A stretch of 64,000 bases of DNA from Psychrobacillus psychrodurans. GTDB taxonomy: Bacteria > Bacillota > Bacilli > Bacillales_A > Planococcaceae. The stretch is from assembly GCA_900114885.1 (NCBI GenBank), contig FOUN01000001.1, positions 522,808-586,807 of the forward strand, read 5' to 3'. Positions 42,790-53,500 of the stretch are shown here, one piece after another. The notes under the pieces were generated by a model. It saw only the letters and a program-made list of their open reading frames with translations. It searched no databases and was not told where the DNA came from. The position numbers were made by a program, and so were the translations under genes. How positions within the stretch are numbered: position 1 is the first letter of the stretch; each line of letters starts with the position of its first letter.

Positions 42790-43605
42790 ATGGGAGAAGT
42801 AGATATTTTATTAATAATCAAAATGATTATTATTGGACTAGTTCAAGGCTTTACAGAACCAATTCCCGTGTCGTCTAGTGGGCATGTAATGATTGCTAGT
42901 GAAATTTTGGGGCTAGGTGAACAAGGATTTACTTTTGCTATATTAACAAATACAGCTTCACTATTTGCCATACTTTTCATTTACAAAAAAGATATCGTAA
43001 GACTTGCGGTAAATTCAATTCTTTATTTGAAAACAAAAAAATCTAGTTATAAGGACGACTATCGTTTTGTTTTCTTTATAATCATTGGTACAATTCCAGC
43101 GGGTGTTCTTGGGGTTTTATTAAGTGATTATATTGCTGAAAGTGTTAGCATGACAACGATTGCGGTTATGCTCTTCGTAACTGGGATTGCCTTGTGGTTG
43201 ATTCGTAACATTAAAGGTAATAAAGGCGAGGGTGATATTAAAATTAAGGATGCTTTCCTTGTAGGATTAGGGCAGGCTGTTGCAATAACACCAGGGATTA
43301 GTCGTTCAGGAGCAACCATTATTTCCTCGATTGCTGTTGGAATGAAACAAGATACTGCACTTCGATTTTCATTTATGTTGTATATTCCTATTAGCCTCGG
43401 GGGGGTTATATTAGGATTTTCAGATTTTCTAAATGAACCGAATAAAGCAGAATTAGCAATTCCGTATTTAGCGGCGTTTATAGCAACACTTTTAATGACC
43501 TATTTTGCGATGAAGTGGTTTATGGGAATTATGAAAAATGGGAAGCTTGTTTATTTTACCTATTATTGTTTCTTCATAGGAGTATTGCTACTAATTTTCT
43601 TTTAG
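42790..43605 (+). CDS. uppP: Undecaprenyl-diphosphatase, BacA/UppP family
   Basis: The 271-residue membrane enzyme has both active-site signatures: GFTEPIPVSSSGHVMIA near residue 19 and PGISRSGATI near 168. It removes a phosphate from undecaprenyl pyrophosphate, the bacitracin target, to recycle the wall lipid carrier. TEPIP replaces the commoner TEFLP, as in secondary UppP paralogues. The gene follows the BcrAB-like transporter, the order known from bcrABD resistance operons. The ATG at 42790 follows GGGAGG. Confidence 0.92.
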   Translation: MGEVDILLIIKMIIIGLVQGFTEPIPVSSSGHVMIASEILGLGEQGFTFAILTNTASLFAILFIYKKDIVRLAVNSILYLKTKKSSYKDDYRFVFFIIIGTIPAGVLGVLLSDYIAESVSMTTIAVMLFVTGIALWLIRNIKGNKGEGDIKIKDAFLVGLGQAVAITPGISRSGATIISSIAVGMKQDTALRFSFMLYIPISLGGVILGFSDFLNEPNKAELAIPYLAAFIATLLMTYFAMKWFMGIMKNGKLVYFTYYCFFIGVLLLIFF

Positions 43606-43686
43606 TGGATATAAATTGTTTTTCTCGGTTGCTTTATTAGAAACCGTGTAAGTATCAACCATTAACTAAATATACCTAAATAAAAA

Positions 43687-43713
43687 TAGCTTTCGGAGGA
43701 AATCCGAAAGCTA
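43687..43713 (-). terminator. Terminator of the fru operon (minus strand)
   Basis: TAGCTTTCGGA and TCCGAAAGCTA are perfect 11-bp complements; on the minus strand the stem is followed by TTTTTATTTA. It lies 13 bases after the fruA stop and may also stop read-through from the uppP side. Confidence 0.88.
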
Positions 43714-43725
43714 AGGTGTATTGTA

Positions 43726-45648
43726 TCATGCAGCTACTGCGATTTTCTTTTTCAGTAGTCCGAGGATTATAGCAGTAATAAAGGAACCTACGAGAATAGC
43801 GATGGCATACATTAGAATATTTGCCGCTCCTCCATCAACGAGACCGATAACGAAGATTCCACCATGAGGAGCCCGCAAACCGATGTCAAACAGCATAACT
43901 AATGCACCGGTGACCGCAGCTCCGGCAACAGAAGCCGGGATTACGCGTGCAGGGTCAGCTGCTGCAAACGGAATGACACCTTCTGTGATAAAACTAGCAC
44001 CGAGCACATAAGCGGTCTTGCCGGCTTCACGTTCAGGTTTTGTGAATTTATTTTTAAATAGCGTTGTAGAAATTGCTACGCCGAGTGGCGGCACCATACC
44101 CGCTGCCATGACAGTAGCAATGAAATTAAAGTTCTGTGCATCAAGCATAGCAATACCAAATGTATAGGCGGCTTTATTGACAGGACCGCCCATATCAATT
44201 GCCATCATGCCTCCAAGAAGTAAGCCGACTAGCACTAGGTTAGTTCCACCGAGGCTTTCAAGGAAGCTTGAAATACCCGTATAAACTTTGGTCAATTCTG
44301 GATTGACTAGCATCATAATTATGCCGGTAATAGCAATTGAAAATACTGGAAAGAATAATACCGGGTTTAAACCTTCAAGTGAATTGGGAAGCCTAGAAAA
44401 TACTTTTTTGACTAGGAGCGTCACATAACCAGCAAGGAACCCTGCAATAAGTCCGCCAAGGAATCCAGAACCACCGCTTGCTCCTTCTACTCCTGTCACG
44501 GTAATTGCAATCAGTCCACCGACCATCCCAGGTGCAAATCCCGGACGTTCGGCAATACTCATCGCGATAAATCCGGCTAGAACAGGCACCATAAGGAAGA
44601 AGGCATTGCCGCCACCAATGGTATTTAGCATAGCAGCAAATTCATTATATTCGGGACTCTCCGGATTGGAGGCATTAATACCCCAGAAAAACGAAATGGC
44701 AATTAAAATACCACCACCAACTACAAACGGTAACATATTAGATACACCGTTCATTAAATGTTTATAAAATCCACCCTTGCCTTCATTAGAGGATGCTTCA
44801 TCTTTAGATTTGTCATGTTTATAGACCGGTGCATCTTTATTCACCGCACGATTAAGTAAATTGTCTGTTTCGTATATCGCTTTGCCTACAGCAGTCTGGA
44901 TGACCGGTTTGCCATCAAAGCGAGCCATATCGACTTTTGTATCCGCAGCTACGATAATTGCTTCAGCTTCTTTAATTTCCTCATCGGTCAGACGGTTTTT
45001 CACGCCGCTCGAACCGTTCGTTTCCACTTTTAGCGTAATACCGAGTTCTTTTGCACGTTCATTGAGTTTCTCTGCCGCCATATAGGTATGGGCAATTCCT
45101 GTTGGACAGGCTGTAACAGCTAGAATCATTTTAGCGGATGATTCGGTCCGTGTTTCAGCTTTTTCTGCAAATGCCTGTTCTGTACCTTCGTCTTCTGTCT
45201 CTTTATCTGTAATTGCCTCTAATACTTCCTGCTTCGAACTGGCTGCAAGGATACGGGAACGGAATTTTTCATCCATTAAAAATGTTGCGAGTCTTGATAA
45301 GGCTTCAAGGTGATCATCATTTGCACCTTCAGTGGCTGCAATCATGAAAAATAAATGTGCCGGTTGGCCATCCAATGATTCATAGTCGAGGCCAAGTTCA
45401 GATCTTCCGAATGCAATAGCTGGAGTTTTCACTGCTAATGACTTGGCGTGCGGAATAGCAATACCCTCTCCAATACCTGTAGTGCTCTGATTTTCACGTG
45501 CTAGGATATCTTGTAGGAATGCTTGTCGGTCCACTAGTTTTCCCGCTTGTTCTAATTGCCCGGTCAGTTCTTCCAGAACTTGTTGTTTTGAAGTGGCATC
45601 TAAATTCAGTATAATTGTTTCCTCTGTCAATAATTGTATAATTTTCAT
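43726..45648 (-). CDS. fruA: PTS fructose-specific IIABC protein FruA
   Basis: The 640-residue fusion imports fructose as fructose 1-phosphate. The IIA domain (1-150) has His67 in GIAIPHAKS; IIB (about 172-270) has Cys181 in AVTACPTGIAHTYMA; IIC (about 290-635) is polytopic with FPVFSIAITGIIMM and GGPVNKAAYTFG. An acidic linker separates IIA and IIB. AAAGGATGTG precedes the ATG. It is the last gene of a fruR-fruK-fruA operon. Confidence 0.96.
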   Translation of the reverse strand: MKIIQLLTEETIILNLDATSKQQVLEELTGQLEQAGKLVDRQAFLQDILARENQSTTGIGEGIAIPHAKSLAVKTPAIAFGRSELGLDYESLDGQPAHLFFMIAATEGANDDHLEALSRLATFLMDEKFRSRILAASSKQEVLEAITDKETEDEGTEQAFAEKAETRTESSAKMILAVTACPTGIAHTYMAAEKLNERAKELGITLKVETNGSSGVKNRLTDEEIKEAEAIIVAADTKVDMARFDGKPVIQTAVGKAIYETDNLLNRAVNKDAPVYKHDKSKDEASSNEGKGGFYKHLMNGVSNMLPFVVGGGILIAISFFWGINASNPESPEYNEFAAMLNTIGGGNAFFLMVPVLAGFIAMSIAERPGFAPGMVGGLIAITVTGVEGASGGSGFLGGLIAGFLAGYVTLLVKKVFSRLPNSLEGLNPVLFFPVFSIAITGIIMMLVNPELTKVYTGISSFLESLGGTNLVLVGLLLGGMMAIDMGGPVNKAAYTFGIAMLDAQNFNFIATVMAAGMVPPLGVAISTTLFKNKFTKPEREAGKTAYVLGASFITEGVIPFAAADPARVIPASVAGAAVTGALVMLFDIGLRAPHGGIFVIGLVDGGAANILMYAIAILVGSFITAIILGLLKKKIAVAA

Positions 45649-45664
45649 TCTGTCACATCCTTTG

Positions 45665-46576
45665 TCAGATTGGGGTGATCTCTACTTGTTCAAGTAATGC
45701 TTCTACGCCTTGTTGATCGCATAAATCGGAACGGAAGGCCGTGGCACTACCACTTGCGACACCGTACCGAAAAGCTTTTTCAGGATTTTCGTCTTTTGAA
45801 TAGGAAGCGATAAACCCGGAAACGAGAGAATCGCCTGATCCTACGGTATTAATGACGGTACCGATAGGTGCTTTTGCACTTAAAGACAGATTTTTGGTAA
45901 CGAGCAAAGCCCCATCAGCGTCCATCGACACTATGACATGTCTAATATCGTTTTCTAAAAGCCTCTTGGCATAGAAGTGTGCAGCCTTTATATCTGTGAT
46001 TTTCGTATCGAATAATTCGCCCAGTTCATCGAGGTTTGGCTTGATTAAAAAACATGGAACATTTGTCAGTTTTTTTAGTGCGGGACCCGATGTGTCCAGT
46101 ACAAAACGCACTCCATTCTCACTGCAAATCTTAGCTAGATCGAGAAAATAGCTATCGGGGATAGAGCCAGGAAGGCTGCCCGCAAGAATGAACCAATCGC
46201 CTTTTTTCATGGCTTTTACTTTATTTGTAAGGATCATCAATTGTTGTTCTGTCAATTGTGGACCTGGTCCGTTTAATTCCGTTTCTTTTTCTGACTTGAT
46301 TTTTATATTTATCCGGGTTATTTGTGAAGTTTCAATAAAATCAGTAGCTACACCTTCTTTTTGTAGAAAGCTTTCTATATAGCTGCCTGTAAAGCCACCA
46401 GTAAATCCTAGAGCTTGGCTTTCAACACCCAGTCTGTTTAATACGCGTGAAACATTAATGCCTTTACCGCCGGGATAATAATACACTTCTTCAGAACGGT
46501 TTAGTTTACCGTTTTCGAAAGCAGGCAGGTAAACGGTATAATCGATTGATGGTGTGATCGTACAAGTATAAATCAT
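45665..46576 (-). CDS. fruK: 1-phosphofructokinase FruK
   Basis: The 303-residue PfkB-family kinase phosphorylates fructose 1-phosphate to the 1,6-bisphosphate. It has YYPGGKGINVSRVL near residue 32 and the catalytic motif NTVGSGDSLVSGFIA near residue 240. Its start overlaps the fruR stop by four bases, indicating coupling. Confidence 0.95.
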   Translation of the reverse strand: MIYTCTITPSIDYTVYLPAFENGKLNRSEEVYYYPGGKGINVSRVLNRLGVESQALGFTGGFTGSYIESFLQKEGVATDFIETSQITRINIKIKSEKETELNGPGPQLTEQQLMILTNKVKAMKKGDWFILAGSLPGSIPDSYFLDLAKICSENGVRFVLDTSGPALKKLTNVPCFLIKPNLDELGELFDTKITDIKAAHFYAKRLLENDIRHVIVSMDADGALLVTKNLSLSAKAPIGTVINTVGSGDSLVSGFIASYSKDENPEKAFRYGVASGSATAFRSDLCDQQGVEALLEQVEITPI

Positions 46577-47325
46577 TCGTGCACCAACTTTACTGAAGTT
46601 TTTTTTCTGAAATCATCGAGTATTTCTGAAGGCATACTGTCGATAATCAACATGGCATTTTCCAAATCCATGATTTTAGCGAAGCTGATTTGATTGATTT
46701 TAGAATGGTCAGCGAGCACAAAGGTATTTCGGGACAAAGAACTTGCCACTTGTTTGACTGCGGCTTCTTCAGGATCTGGTGTCGTATAACCGTTTTCTAC
46801 ATGCAGACCATTTACCCCGAGAAAACATACGTCAAAACGATAATTTTTCATAGCCAGTACCGTTTGAGAACCGACAAATGCACTAGTTTTCGACTTAAAT
46901 AATCCACCGGTCAAATAAGTGGTTATGCCATATTCATTCAAGGTATCAACGAGTGTCAGACCATTCGTTACGACTACCAGGTTTTTGTTCTGCAGAAATG
47001 GAATCATTTGAAAAGTCGTGGTACCAGCATCCAAAAAGACGCTGTCTCCTTCTTTAATCAGTTCCGCTGCTGCTTGGGCGACTTGGATTTTTTCGGATAG
47101 ATTCTGAGTAGATTTATCGGTTACGCTTTGTTCTATTAAATTGTGTCTCGTCAGAATTGCACCACCAAAAACGCGTTCTAGCTTCTGCTGGCTTTCAAGT
47201 TCAGTCAAATCTCTTCGAATTGTCGATTCGGAAGCACCAGTTTCATCCACTAAATCTTGGATTTTTACTGCTTGTTTTTTTTCTAACTTCTTTAAAATAT
47301 AGGAATGTCTTTCATTTGTTAGCAA
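46573..47325 (-). CDS. fruR: DeoR-family fructose operon repressor FruR
   Basis: The 250-residue regulator has an N-terminal DeoR helix-turn-helix (KIQDLVDETGASESTIRRDL) and a C-terminal sugar-phosphate-binding domain with VFLDAGTTTFQM and LADHSKINQISFAKI. Fructose 1-phosphate is the usual inducer. It heads the operon it presumably represses; TTCAAA/TCAAAA-type repeats at 47399-47425 upstream may be its operator. Confidence 0.93.
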   Translation of the reverse strand: MLTNERHSYILKKLEKKQAVKIQDLVDETGASESTIRRDLTELESQQKLERVFGGAILTRHNLIEQSVTDKSTQNLSEKIQVAQAAAELIKEGDSVFLDAGTTTFQMIPFLQNKNLVVVTNGLTLVDTLNEYGITTYLTGGLFKSKTSAFVGSQTVLAMKNYRFDVCFLGVNGLHVENGYTTPDPEEAAVKQVASSLSRNTFVLADHSKINQISFAKIMDLENAMLIIDSMPSEILDDFRKKTSVKLVHE

Positions 47326-48565
47326 GTCATCACCCGCTTCCTAGAATATAGTTATATTTCTGTTAAAACCATAATACTCTAAGTAATAGTTATAATCAAT
47401 CAAAAACGTTCAAACTCATTCAAAAGCAATCATTTGTATAACAAATTTATCAGGTAATCACGAACTCCACTTTCATAATACGAGGATTATATAGGAAGAG
47501 ATAAATAATAATCCAAAAATAATCAGATATTGAAGTAACAAAATTGGTGTGGAGATGAGTGAAGAACGGCGATTAAGGGGATGCAGCCGCGGAGAGCACC
47601 CGGACTGAGCCCAGGAAAATGTCTCGTTCATACAATGCACTAACCTGTTTCTAAAAGTTGTAGTGGTAGGGAGACGGACAGACAATTATCTTAAGGTTAC
47701 CGAGAAAAGAGCAGCTGGTCGTGACGTTAGTCACGACCAGCTGCTCTAAAAACATTCGGTAATCATATAACGATAAGTCTGTCCAGAGCACTACGAAAAC
47801 GTTAGATACAGGTTTTGAACTATAAGGACCGGGTTTCTATTTGCCTGGTTTTCTTAATACTCAAAATAGGTTAGCCGTCCATAATTTTGAAGTGCACTAC
47901 GAATAATATACCTATTTGATGTAATGTTTCTTTAAACATTCAATTGGAAAGCAATGACATAGAAATGCATAGTTTTGAGTATCTTTGTACCGAGATATTT
48001 TCACGATATATTCTGTGAAAAATGGGAAAAAAGTAATTCATTTTATTTCTAATATTAATAATTTGATTATTTAAAACTAATATTAAAAAATGAAAACAAA
48101 AAAACATTATGCAAATCTAATTGTTAAAATTTAGTGACTAAAGTCTATGAGTTGATAGTTCTATTGAAATTTACTAATTTTTATAGGATTTTTGACTATA
48201 AGAATATGTAATGGTATTTATTATATTAAAGGAAAAGTTTTCTAGTACTTCCACCATATTAAGTAGTTAAAAACTTTTCTAAACAGTTTCTTAGCCTATT
48301 ATAGAGACTCAATTTCATAATAAGTTGGTTCAATTAATAACACGAATTTACGTCATATAGTGTTATACGAATCTTACTATTTATAAATTTATAAAAATAA
48401 TTTAATAGAAATAGGTTTATAAAGTAAGAGGTTGGGGTATTGGGTGTTAGTTGACTTAAATTACCCATTTTTACCAATGTAGGAAGTACCTGTGGGTCCT
48501 TATAAAAGCACTACACAGTTATTTTATAAATGCCACAAAATTTCAAGATAAGGGAGATGTATGGA
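47326..48565. other. Gene-poor region before the type VII secretion locus
   Basis: About 1.2 kb without a convincing gene. It contains TCAAA-type repeats near 47399-47425, an unusually GC-rich patch at 47555-47640, the 18-bp hairpin at 47708, and then a very AT-rich stretch to 48565 that presumably holds the esxA promoter. A 70-codon minus-strand frame (47473-47685) covers the GC-rich patch but has no clear start signal or family features. Confidence 0.5.
47708..47747 (-). terminator. Perfect 18-bp hairpin
   Basis: AGAGCAGCTGGTCGTGAC (47708-47725) and its exact complement (47730-47747) enclose a 4-base loop. On the minus strand it is followed by TTTTCTCGG, so it reads as a terminator for leftward transcription, yet no leftward gene precedes it. 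Confidence 0.65.
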
Positions 48566-48859
48566 ATGTCAGGAATTATTCGCGTAACACCGGCTGAGTT
48601 AGATGCTATGGCTTCTCGCTACAACCATGAATCAGGGGAGGTTGCTTCTCAAATTGGTCGTCTAGATGGCATGATTGGTGAATTGCAATCAATGTGGGAA
48701 GGTTCTTCAAGTGCAGCCTTCGCTGAGCAATATGAGAGACTTAAACCTCATTTCAATGAAATGCGTGAATTATTAAGTGAAGTAGGAATTCAATTAAGCC
48801 GTGCTGGTCAAGCGTTGCAAGATGCAGATCAACAAGTTGCTAGTCAAATTCGCGGATAA
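48566..48859 (+). CDS. esxA: WXG100 protein EsxA/YukE
   Basis: The 97-residue helical hairpin protein has the central WXG turn in QSMWEGSSS and is the core secreted substrate of type VII secretion. The C-terminal YxxxD/E-type export signal is not clear-cut; the sequence ends ALQDADQQVASQIRG. AGGGAG nine bases upstream supports the ATG at 48566 over those at 48557 and 48530. An intergenic terminator-like hairpin follows, as expected for a gene expressed more strongly than the machinery. Confidence 0.95.
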   Translation: MSGIIRVTPAELDAMASRYNHESGEVASQIGRLDGMIGELQSMWEGSSSAAFAEQYERLKPHFNEMRELLSEVGIQLSRAGQALQDADQQVASQIRG

Positions 48860-48885
48860 TCAACCGTTAGAATGTCAAATAGTAG

Positions 48886-48914
48886 AGCGTCGTTCCTCCA
48901 GGAAGGCGCTTTTT
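48886..48914 (+). terminator. Attenuator-like hairpin after esxA
   Basis: AGCG and TTCC on the left pair with GGAA and CGCT on the right around CTCCA, followed by TTTTCC. It probably stops part of the transcripts so that EsxA is made in excess over the downstream secretion proteins. Confidence 0.7.
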
Positions 48915-48933
48915 CCTTAATTGGGGTGAGAGA

Positions 48934-49173
48934 GTGTATATAGAGATTACAGTAGATCTTTCTAAATACGATGGAAAAGTCTTAGATTTAAGACTTTCTG
49001 ATTATTATACTATGAAAAAAATGATTGATATTGCCTGGCAGGCCAATTCTATATCTAAAACTCCACGCGAAGGCCATTGGGTGCGTGTAGTAAATAAAGA
49101 TAAAATATTCCCTGGACATTTGACGTTAGCCCACTGTGGTATAACGACAGGTGATCGAATTGAAATTATTTGA
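48934..49173 (+). CDS. yukD: YukD/EsaB ubiquitin-like protein
   Basis: The 79-residue beta-grasp protein begins MYIEITVDLSKYDGKVLDLR and ends with GITTGDRIEII, as in YukD. It is a cytosolic component needed for type VII secretion in Firmicutes. The GTG start follows GGGGTGAG. The essB gene starts 14 bases after its stop. Confidence 0.9.
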   Translation: MYIEITVDLSKYDGKVLDLRLSDYYTMKKMIDIAWQANSISKTPREGHWVRVVNKDKIFPGHLTLAHCGITTGDRIEII

Positions 49174-49186
49174 AGGAGCTACAAAG

Positions 49187-50533
49187 ATGGCCAATCATTC
49201 ACATACATACTTAAAAAACCGTATAGGTGCAGAAATAAATGAAGAACCCCTAAAAACTACTTTTGTTTTTCAAAAAGAAAGAGTGGGATTTAAGCGAACA
49301 GAAGAAGTTGTTTTTCTAAAAGAAGTTAATCCAAAAATTAAAAAAGATATAGTGATTACCGATAACGAGCTTATTATTCAAGCTGATATCCCAGAGACCT
49401 TTAGGCGATTTGATGACATCCAAAAAGAGGATGAAAAGTCTCGTTGGATGTTTGCATACCAATTAGTAGAAAAAGTTAACTCACATCCATATCCTCGTTT
49501 AAATTTAATCGTGTCCCCAGAAAATATTGTGTATAGCAGAGGAATGGAGCCTGTTTTTCTTTATTACGGTGTATTAGGCAGTTTACCGCCTTTTGAAGCA
49601 AATGATGAACGCGTCTGGTTAGAAACAAAAGCCGTAGTTGCAGCCGCAATAGACGGCTCTTTCACATTTGAAGAGTATTTGAAGTATTCGGAGATTCTCG
49701 AACTAAAAGAAACAGGTGCTACCATTATGGCCATGAAAGAAAGTGATTCTTTACTCGACTTCATAAGTCAGCAAATGGAGCACTTAGAAGTAAAAGAACT
49801 AGAAAATGTGAAGATTCCTCGAAAAAAATGGAAAGTTACCAAATGGTTGTCGGTTGGGCTAGGTGTACTTATTATTCCTGCAATTGTATTTACAATCATA
49901 TTTTTTGTACACGAAAAGCCAAAAAACGAAGCATATATCGATAGTCAAGCATCCTTCCTCGGTCAAAATTACAGCCAAGTAGTTACAACTTTAAGTCCTT
50001 ATAGCGTTAAGTCTATGCCATATATCGTTCTTTACGAACTTGCTTATTCATCTGTTACGAATGAACGCTTGGATGAAGAACAAAAAGAAAATGTGCTTTC
50101 AAATATTACATTACAAACTGACGCAGATTATCTAAGATATTGGATTTATCTCGGTCGTGGAGAAGCAGAGAATGCTGTTGATATCGCAAGAGCAATGGAG
50201 GATGGCGAGCTAATTACCTATGGTTTGTTGAAAAGAAGAGAAGAAGTGAAGGCAGATAAAGATTTAACCGGTGAAGAAATGCAAGAATTACTTAATGAAA
50301 TTGATCAAGAAGTAGAGGAATATGAAAAGTTAATGGAAGAAATGGAAGAACAAGAGCAGCAAGAACTAGAGAAAATAGAACAGGAAAAACAAGAATTAGA
50401 ACAAAAACAAAAAGAACAACAAGAATTTGAACAACAAAAAAAGGAAAAACAAGAACTTGAACAAAAACAAAAAGAGCAACAAGAACTCGAACAAAAACAA
50501 GCAGAAGAACAACAAACAGAACAACCAAAGTAG
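49187..50533 (+). CDS. essB: Type VII secretion protein EssB/YukC
   Basis: The 448-residue protein has a cytoplasmic pseudokinase domain (about 1-215), one membrane helix near 218-240 (VGLGVLIIPAIVFTIIFFV) and an extracytoplasmic helical domain. The last 70 residues are a Glu/Gln/Lys-rich coiled-coil tail with repeated KEQQELEQKQ units. EssB bridges the ATPase EssC and the rest of the channel. The ATG at 49187 follows GAAGGAG. Confidence 0.93.
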   Translation: MANHSHTYLKNRIGAEINEEPLKTTFVFQKERVGFKRTEEVVFLKEVNPKIKKDIVITDNELIIQADIPETFRRFDDIQKEDEKSRWMFAYQLVEKVNSHPYPRLNLIVSPENIVYSRGMEPVFLYYGVLGSLPPFEANDERVWLETKAVVAAAIDGSFTFEEYLKYSEILELKETGATIMAMKESDSLLDFISQQMEHLEVKELENVKIPRKKWKVTKWLSVGLGVLIIPAIVFTIIFFVHEKPKNEAYIDSQASFLGQNYSQVVTTLSPYSVKSMPYIVLYELAYSSVTNERLDEEQKENVLSNITLQTDADYLRYWIYLGRGEAENAVDIARAMEDGELITYGLLKRREEVKADKDLTGEEMQELLNEIDQEVEEYEKLMEEMEEQEQQELEKIEQEKQELEQKQKEQQEFEQQKKEKQELEQKQKEQQELEQKQAEEQQTEQPK

Positions 50534-50590
50534 AAATAAGAAAATACGGATAGATGAATTATAAAAATGGTTCGAAAGAAGGTGTACCTA

Positions 50591-53500
50591 TTGCAACAAT
50601 TATGGTTGTTTTACGCCGAAAATTATCAGCGAATAACTGTACCAGAAAATGATTTTACATCTTTCACAATTGGTCCAGCAATTGAACATGATATTACGAT
50701 TCAGACATTTCCCTTTGTCAATGGTCCTATTACATTAACAAGGGATGATACTGGACTAGCAGTTTATAGTGGAGATAAACCTTTTGGAAGGCTTACTGAT
50801 GATGAGGGCCTTACGATTGAACAAAAACAAAAAATTCTCCATTTGTATATTACCTCCACTCCGCTAACTTCGGAAACATACTATATAGACTTTGATAATG
50901 AGGTTTCGTTTGATACCCAATTAGAAATTGCGACATTTCAAAGACTTAAAACAAGTTTTCCAAAAGTTGAGTCCGGCCATTTTTCGTTAAACAAAATAAA
51001 AGATGGATGGATTATAAAGAAAGACTTTGGCTGTCCTTTATATGTAAATGGCAAGATAGTAGAATCTAATACAATTCTAGCTGATGGAGATGTGCTTCAG
51101 TGGGCTTTTATGGAAATGAAATTACTCCAAAAAGACCTGCTAGAGGTGACTGCTGCTGTTCCTTTTGCAACGAAACTTTCTATTATAGATGTTCCTGAAT
51201 CTGAAATTCTGCATAAGTATCCTGATTATCGTCGTACGCCTAGAATGATTTATGATCTTCCAGATGACAAAATTTCATTAACATTTCCGACTCAAGAAAC
51301 AGATGATTCTGGAAGAGGATTATGGCTCATTATCGCACCACCCCTGGTGATGCTTGTAGTGATGGCACTAGTAGCAATTTTTATCCCTAGGGGAATTTTC
51401 GTTATTATTTCTATTACTATGTTTTTAACAGTACTAGTTACCTCTACTGTTCAATATTTCCGTGACAAAAAGAAGCATAAGCGGAATGCGGAAAAACGCC
51501 TTCGAGTCTATAAAGCGTATTTAGAGAACATGAGAGAAGAACTTTATGAGCTTTCCGAGAAACAAAAGAAAGTGTTGGACTATCATTTCCCGAGTTTTGA
51601 AGAGATGAAACAAATGACCAGTGATTTATCTAGTAGAATCTGGGAGAGAACTTTAGATAGTCATGACTTTTTAGAGTTTAGATTAGGAACTGGAAACGTG
51701 AAATCTAGCTATGAAATTAAACTTTCTTCAGGTGATTTAGCGAATAGAGAAATAGATGATTTGCTCAAACAAGCTCAGCGAATGGAAAAGGTCTATAAAG
51801 AAATTCCTGCTGCACCAATTACAACTAAATTATCCGAAGGTATCTTAGGGTTAACTGGAAAAGAATCAGTGATTAAGCGAGAACTTCAGCAAATAATTGG
51901 TCAAATGGCATTTTCTCAAAGCTATCATGATACAAGATTTATTTATATTTTCAATCATGCTGAGTATGCCGAAATTGAATGGATGAAATGGTTACCACAT
52001 TTTAAACTGCCGAATATGCATGCAAGAGGATTGATACATAACGAGGAAACTAGGGATCAATTATTGTCTTCGTTATATGAAATAATTCGTGAGCGAGATA
52101 CAGATGATCAGAAGGGCAAAACAATATTTGCGCCACATTTAGTTTTCTTCGTTTCCAATTATTCATTGCTTGCTGAGCATGTCATCTTGGAATACTTAGA
52201 AAGCAAAAATACAAAAGACCTTGGTATATCCGTTATTTTCGCGGAATCGGCACAGGAAAGAATGACCGAAAACGTTCACACTCTTATTCGATACGTCAAC
52301 GAACACGAGGGAGATATTCTCATTGAGGCTGGCAAGGCTGTAGATATCCCATTCAACTTAGATGAATTTGATCCTGCTACGAACGAGAGATTTACACGAA
52401 TGCTTCGAACATTGAATCATCAGATAGGAATAAAAAATTCTATTCCAAACTCGGTTAGTTTTCTAGAGATGTTCGGTGTTAAAGAAATTGAGCACGTCCC
52501 AATAGTACAAAATTGGACAATGAACGAGTCAGCAAAATCACTTGCTGTGCCAATAGGTTTTAAAGGGAAAAATGAGCTTGTGGCATTGAACTTACATGAA
52601 AAGGCACATGGTCCACACGGCTTGTTAGCGGGTACAACGGGTTCGGGGAAAAGTGAATTTCTACAGACGTATATATTATCACTTGCAGTTCACTATCACC
52701 CACATGAAGTAGCCTTTCTATTAATCGACTACAAAGGTGGAGGAATGGCACAGCCGTTCAAGCATATCCCGCATTTGTTGGGAACGATTACGAATATTGA
52801 AGGCAGTAAAAACTTTAGTATGCGTGCACTTGCCTCTATAAATAGTGAACTAAAACGAAGACAGCGTTTGTTTGATCAGTACGTCGTTACTCATATTGAT
52901 GATTATACGACACTTTATAAAGAAGGAATGGCGATGGAACCACTTCCTCATTTATTCCTCATTTCCGATGAATTTGCCGAGCTGAAACGTGAGGAACCTG
53001 AATTTATACGAGAACTTGTAAGTACAGCTCGCATCGGTCGGAGTTTAGGAGTACATCTTATTTTAGCTACCCAAAAGCCTGGGGGAGTTATAGACGAACA
53101 GATTTGGAGTAACGCGAGATTCCGAGTTGCATTGAAGGTACAAGATGCATCGGATAGTAAGGAAATTTTGAAGAATGGGGATGCCGCTTCTATTACTGTA
53201 ACTGGCCGTGGTTATTTACAAGTTGGAAACAATGAAGTGTATGAACTATTCCAGTCAGCGTGGAGCGGGGCCCCTTATAAGGAAGAGGTGTTAGAGGGAG
53301 AAGAGGATGTAGCAATTGTTACTGATCTTGGATTGTATCCACTTTCTGGGATAGCTACAAGTGTGAAGAAGAATTCAAGTGGAATGACGGAGATGGAGGC
53401 AGTGACAGGGAAAATTGCGGAAATTACTGCTGAAATGAATATTCAAAAAGTAGCAAGTCCTTGGTTAGAGCCGTTAGCCTTACGACTTGAAAAGCAACTA

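Noticed and set aside
47473..47685. 70-codon minus-strand reading frame in the gene-poor region
   Set aside because: It ends in a hydrophobic stretch but has no clear ribosome site or family resemblance; the GC-rich start looks like non-coding sequence.
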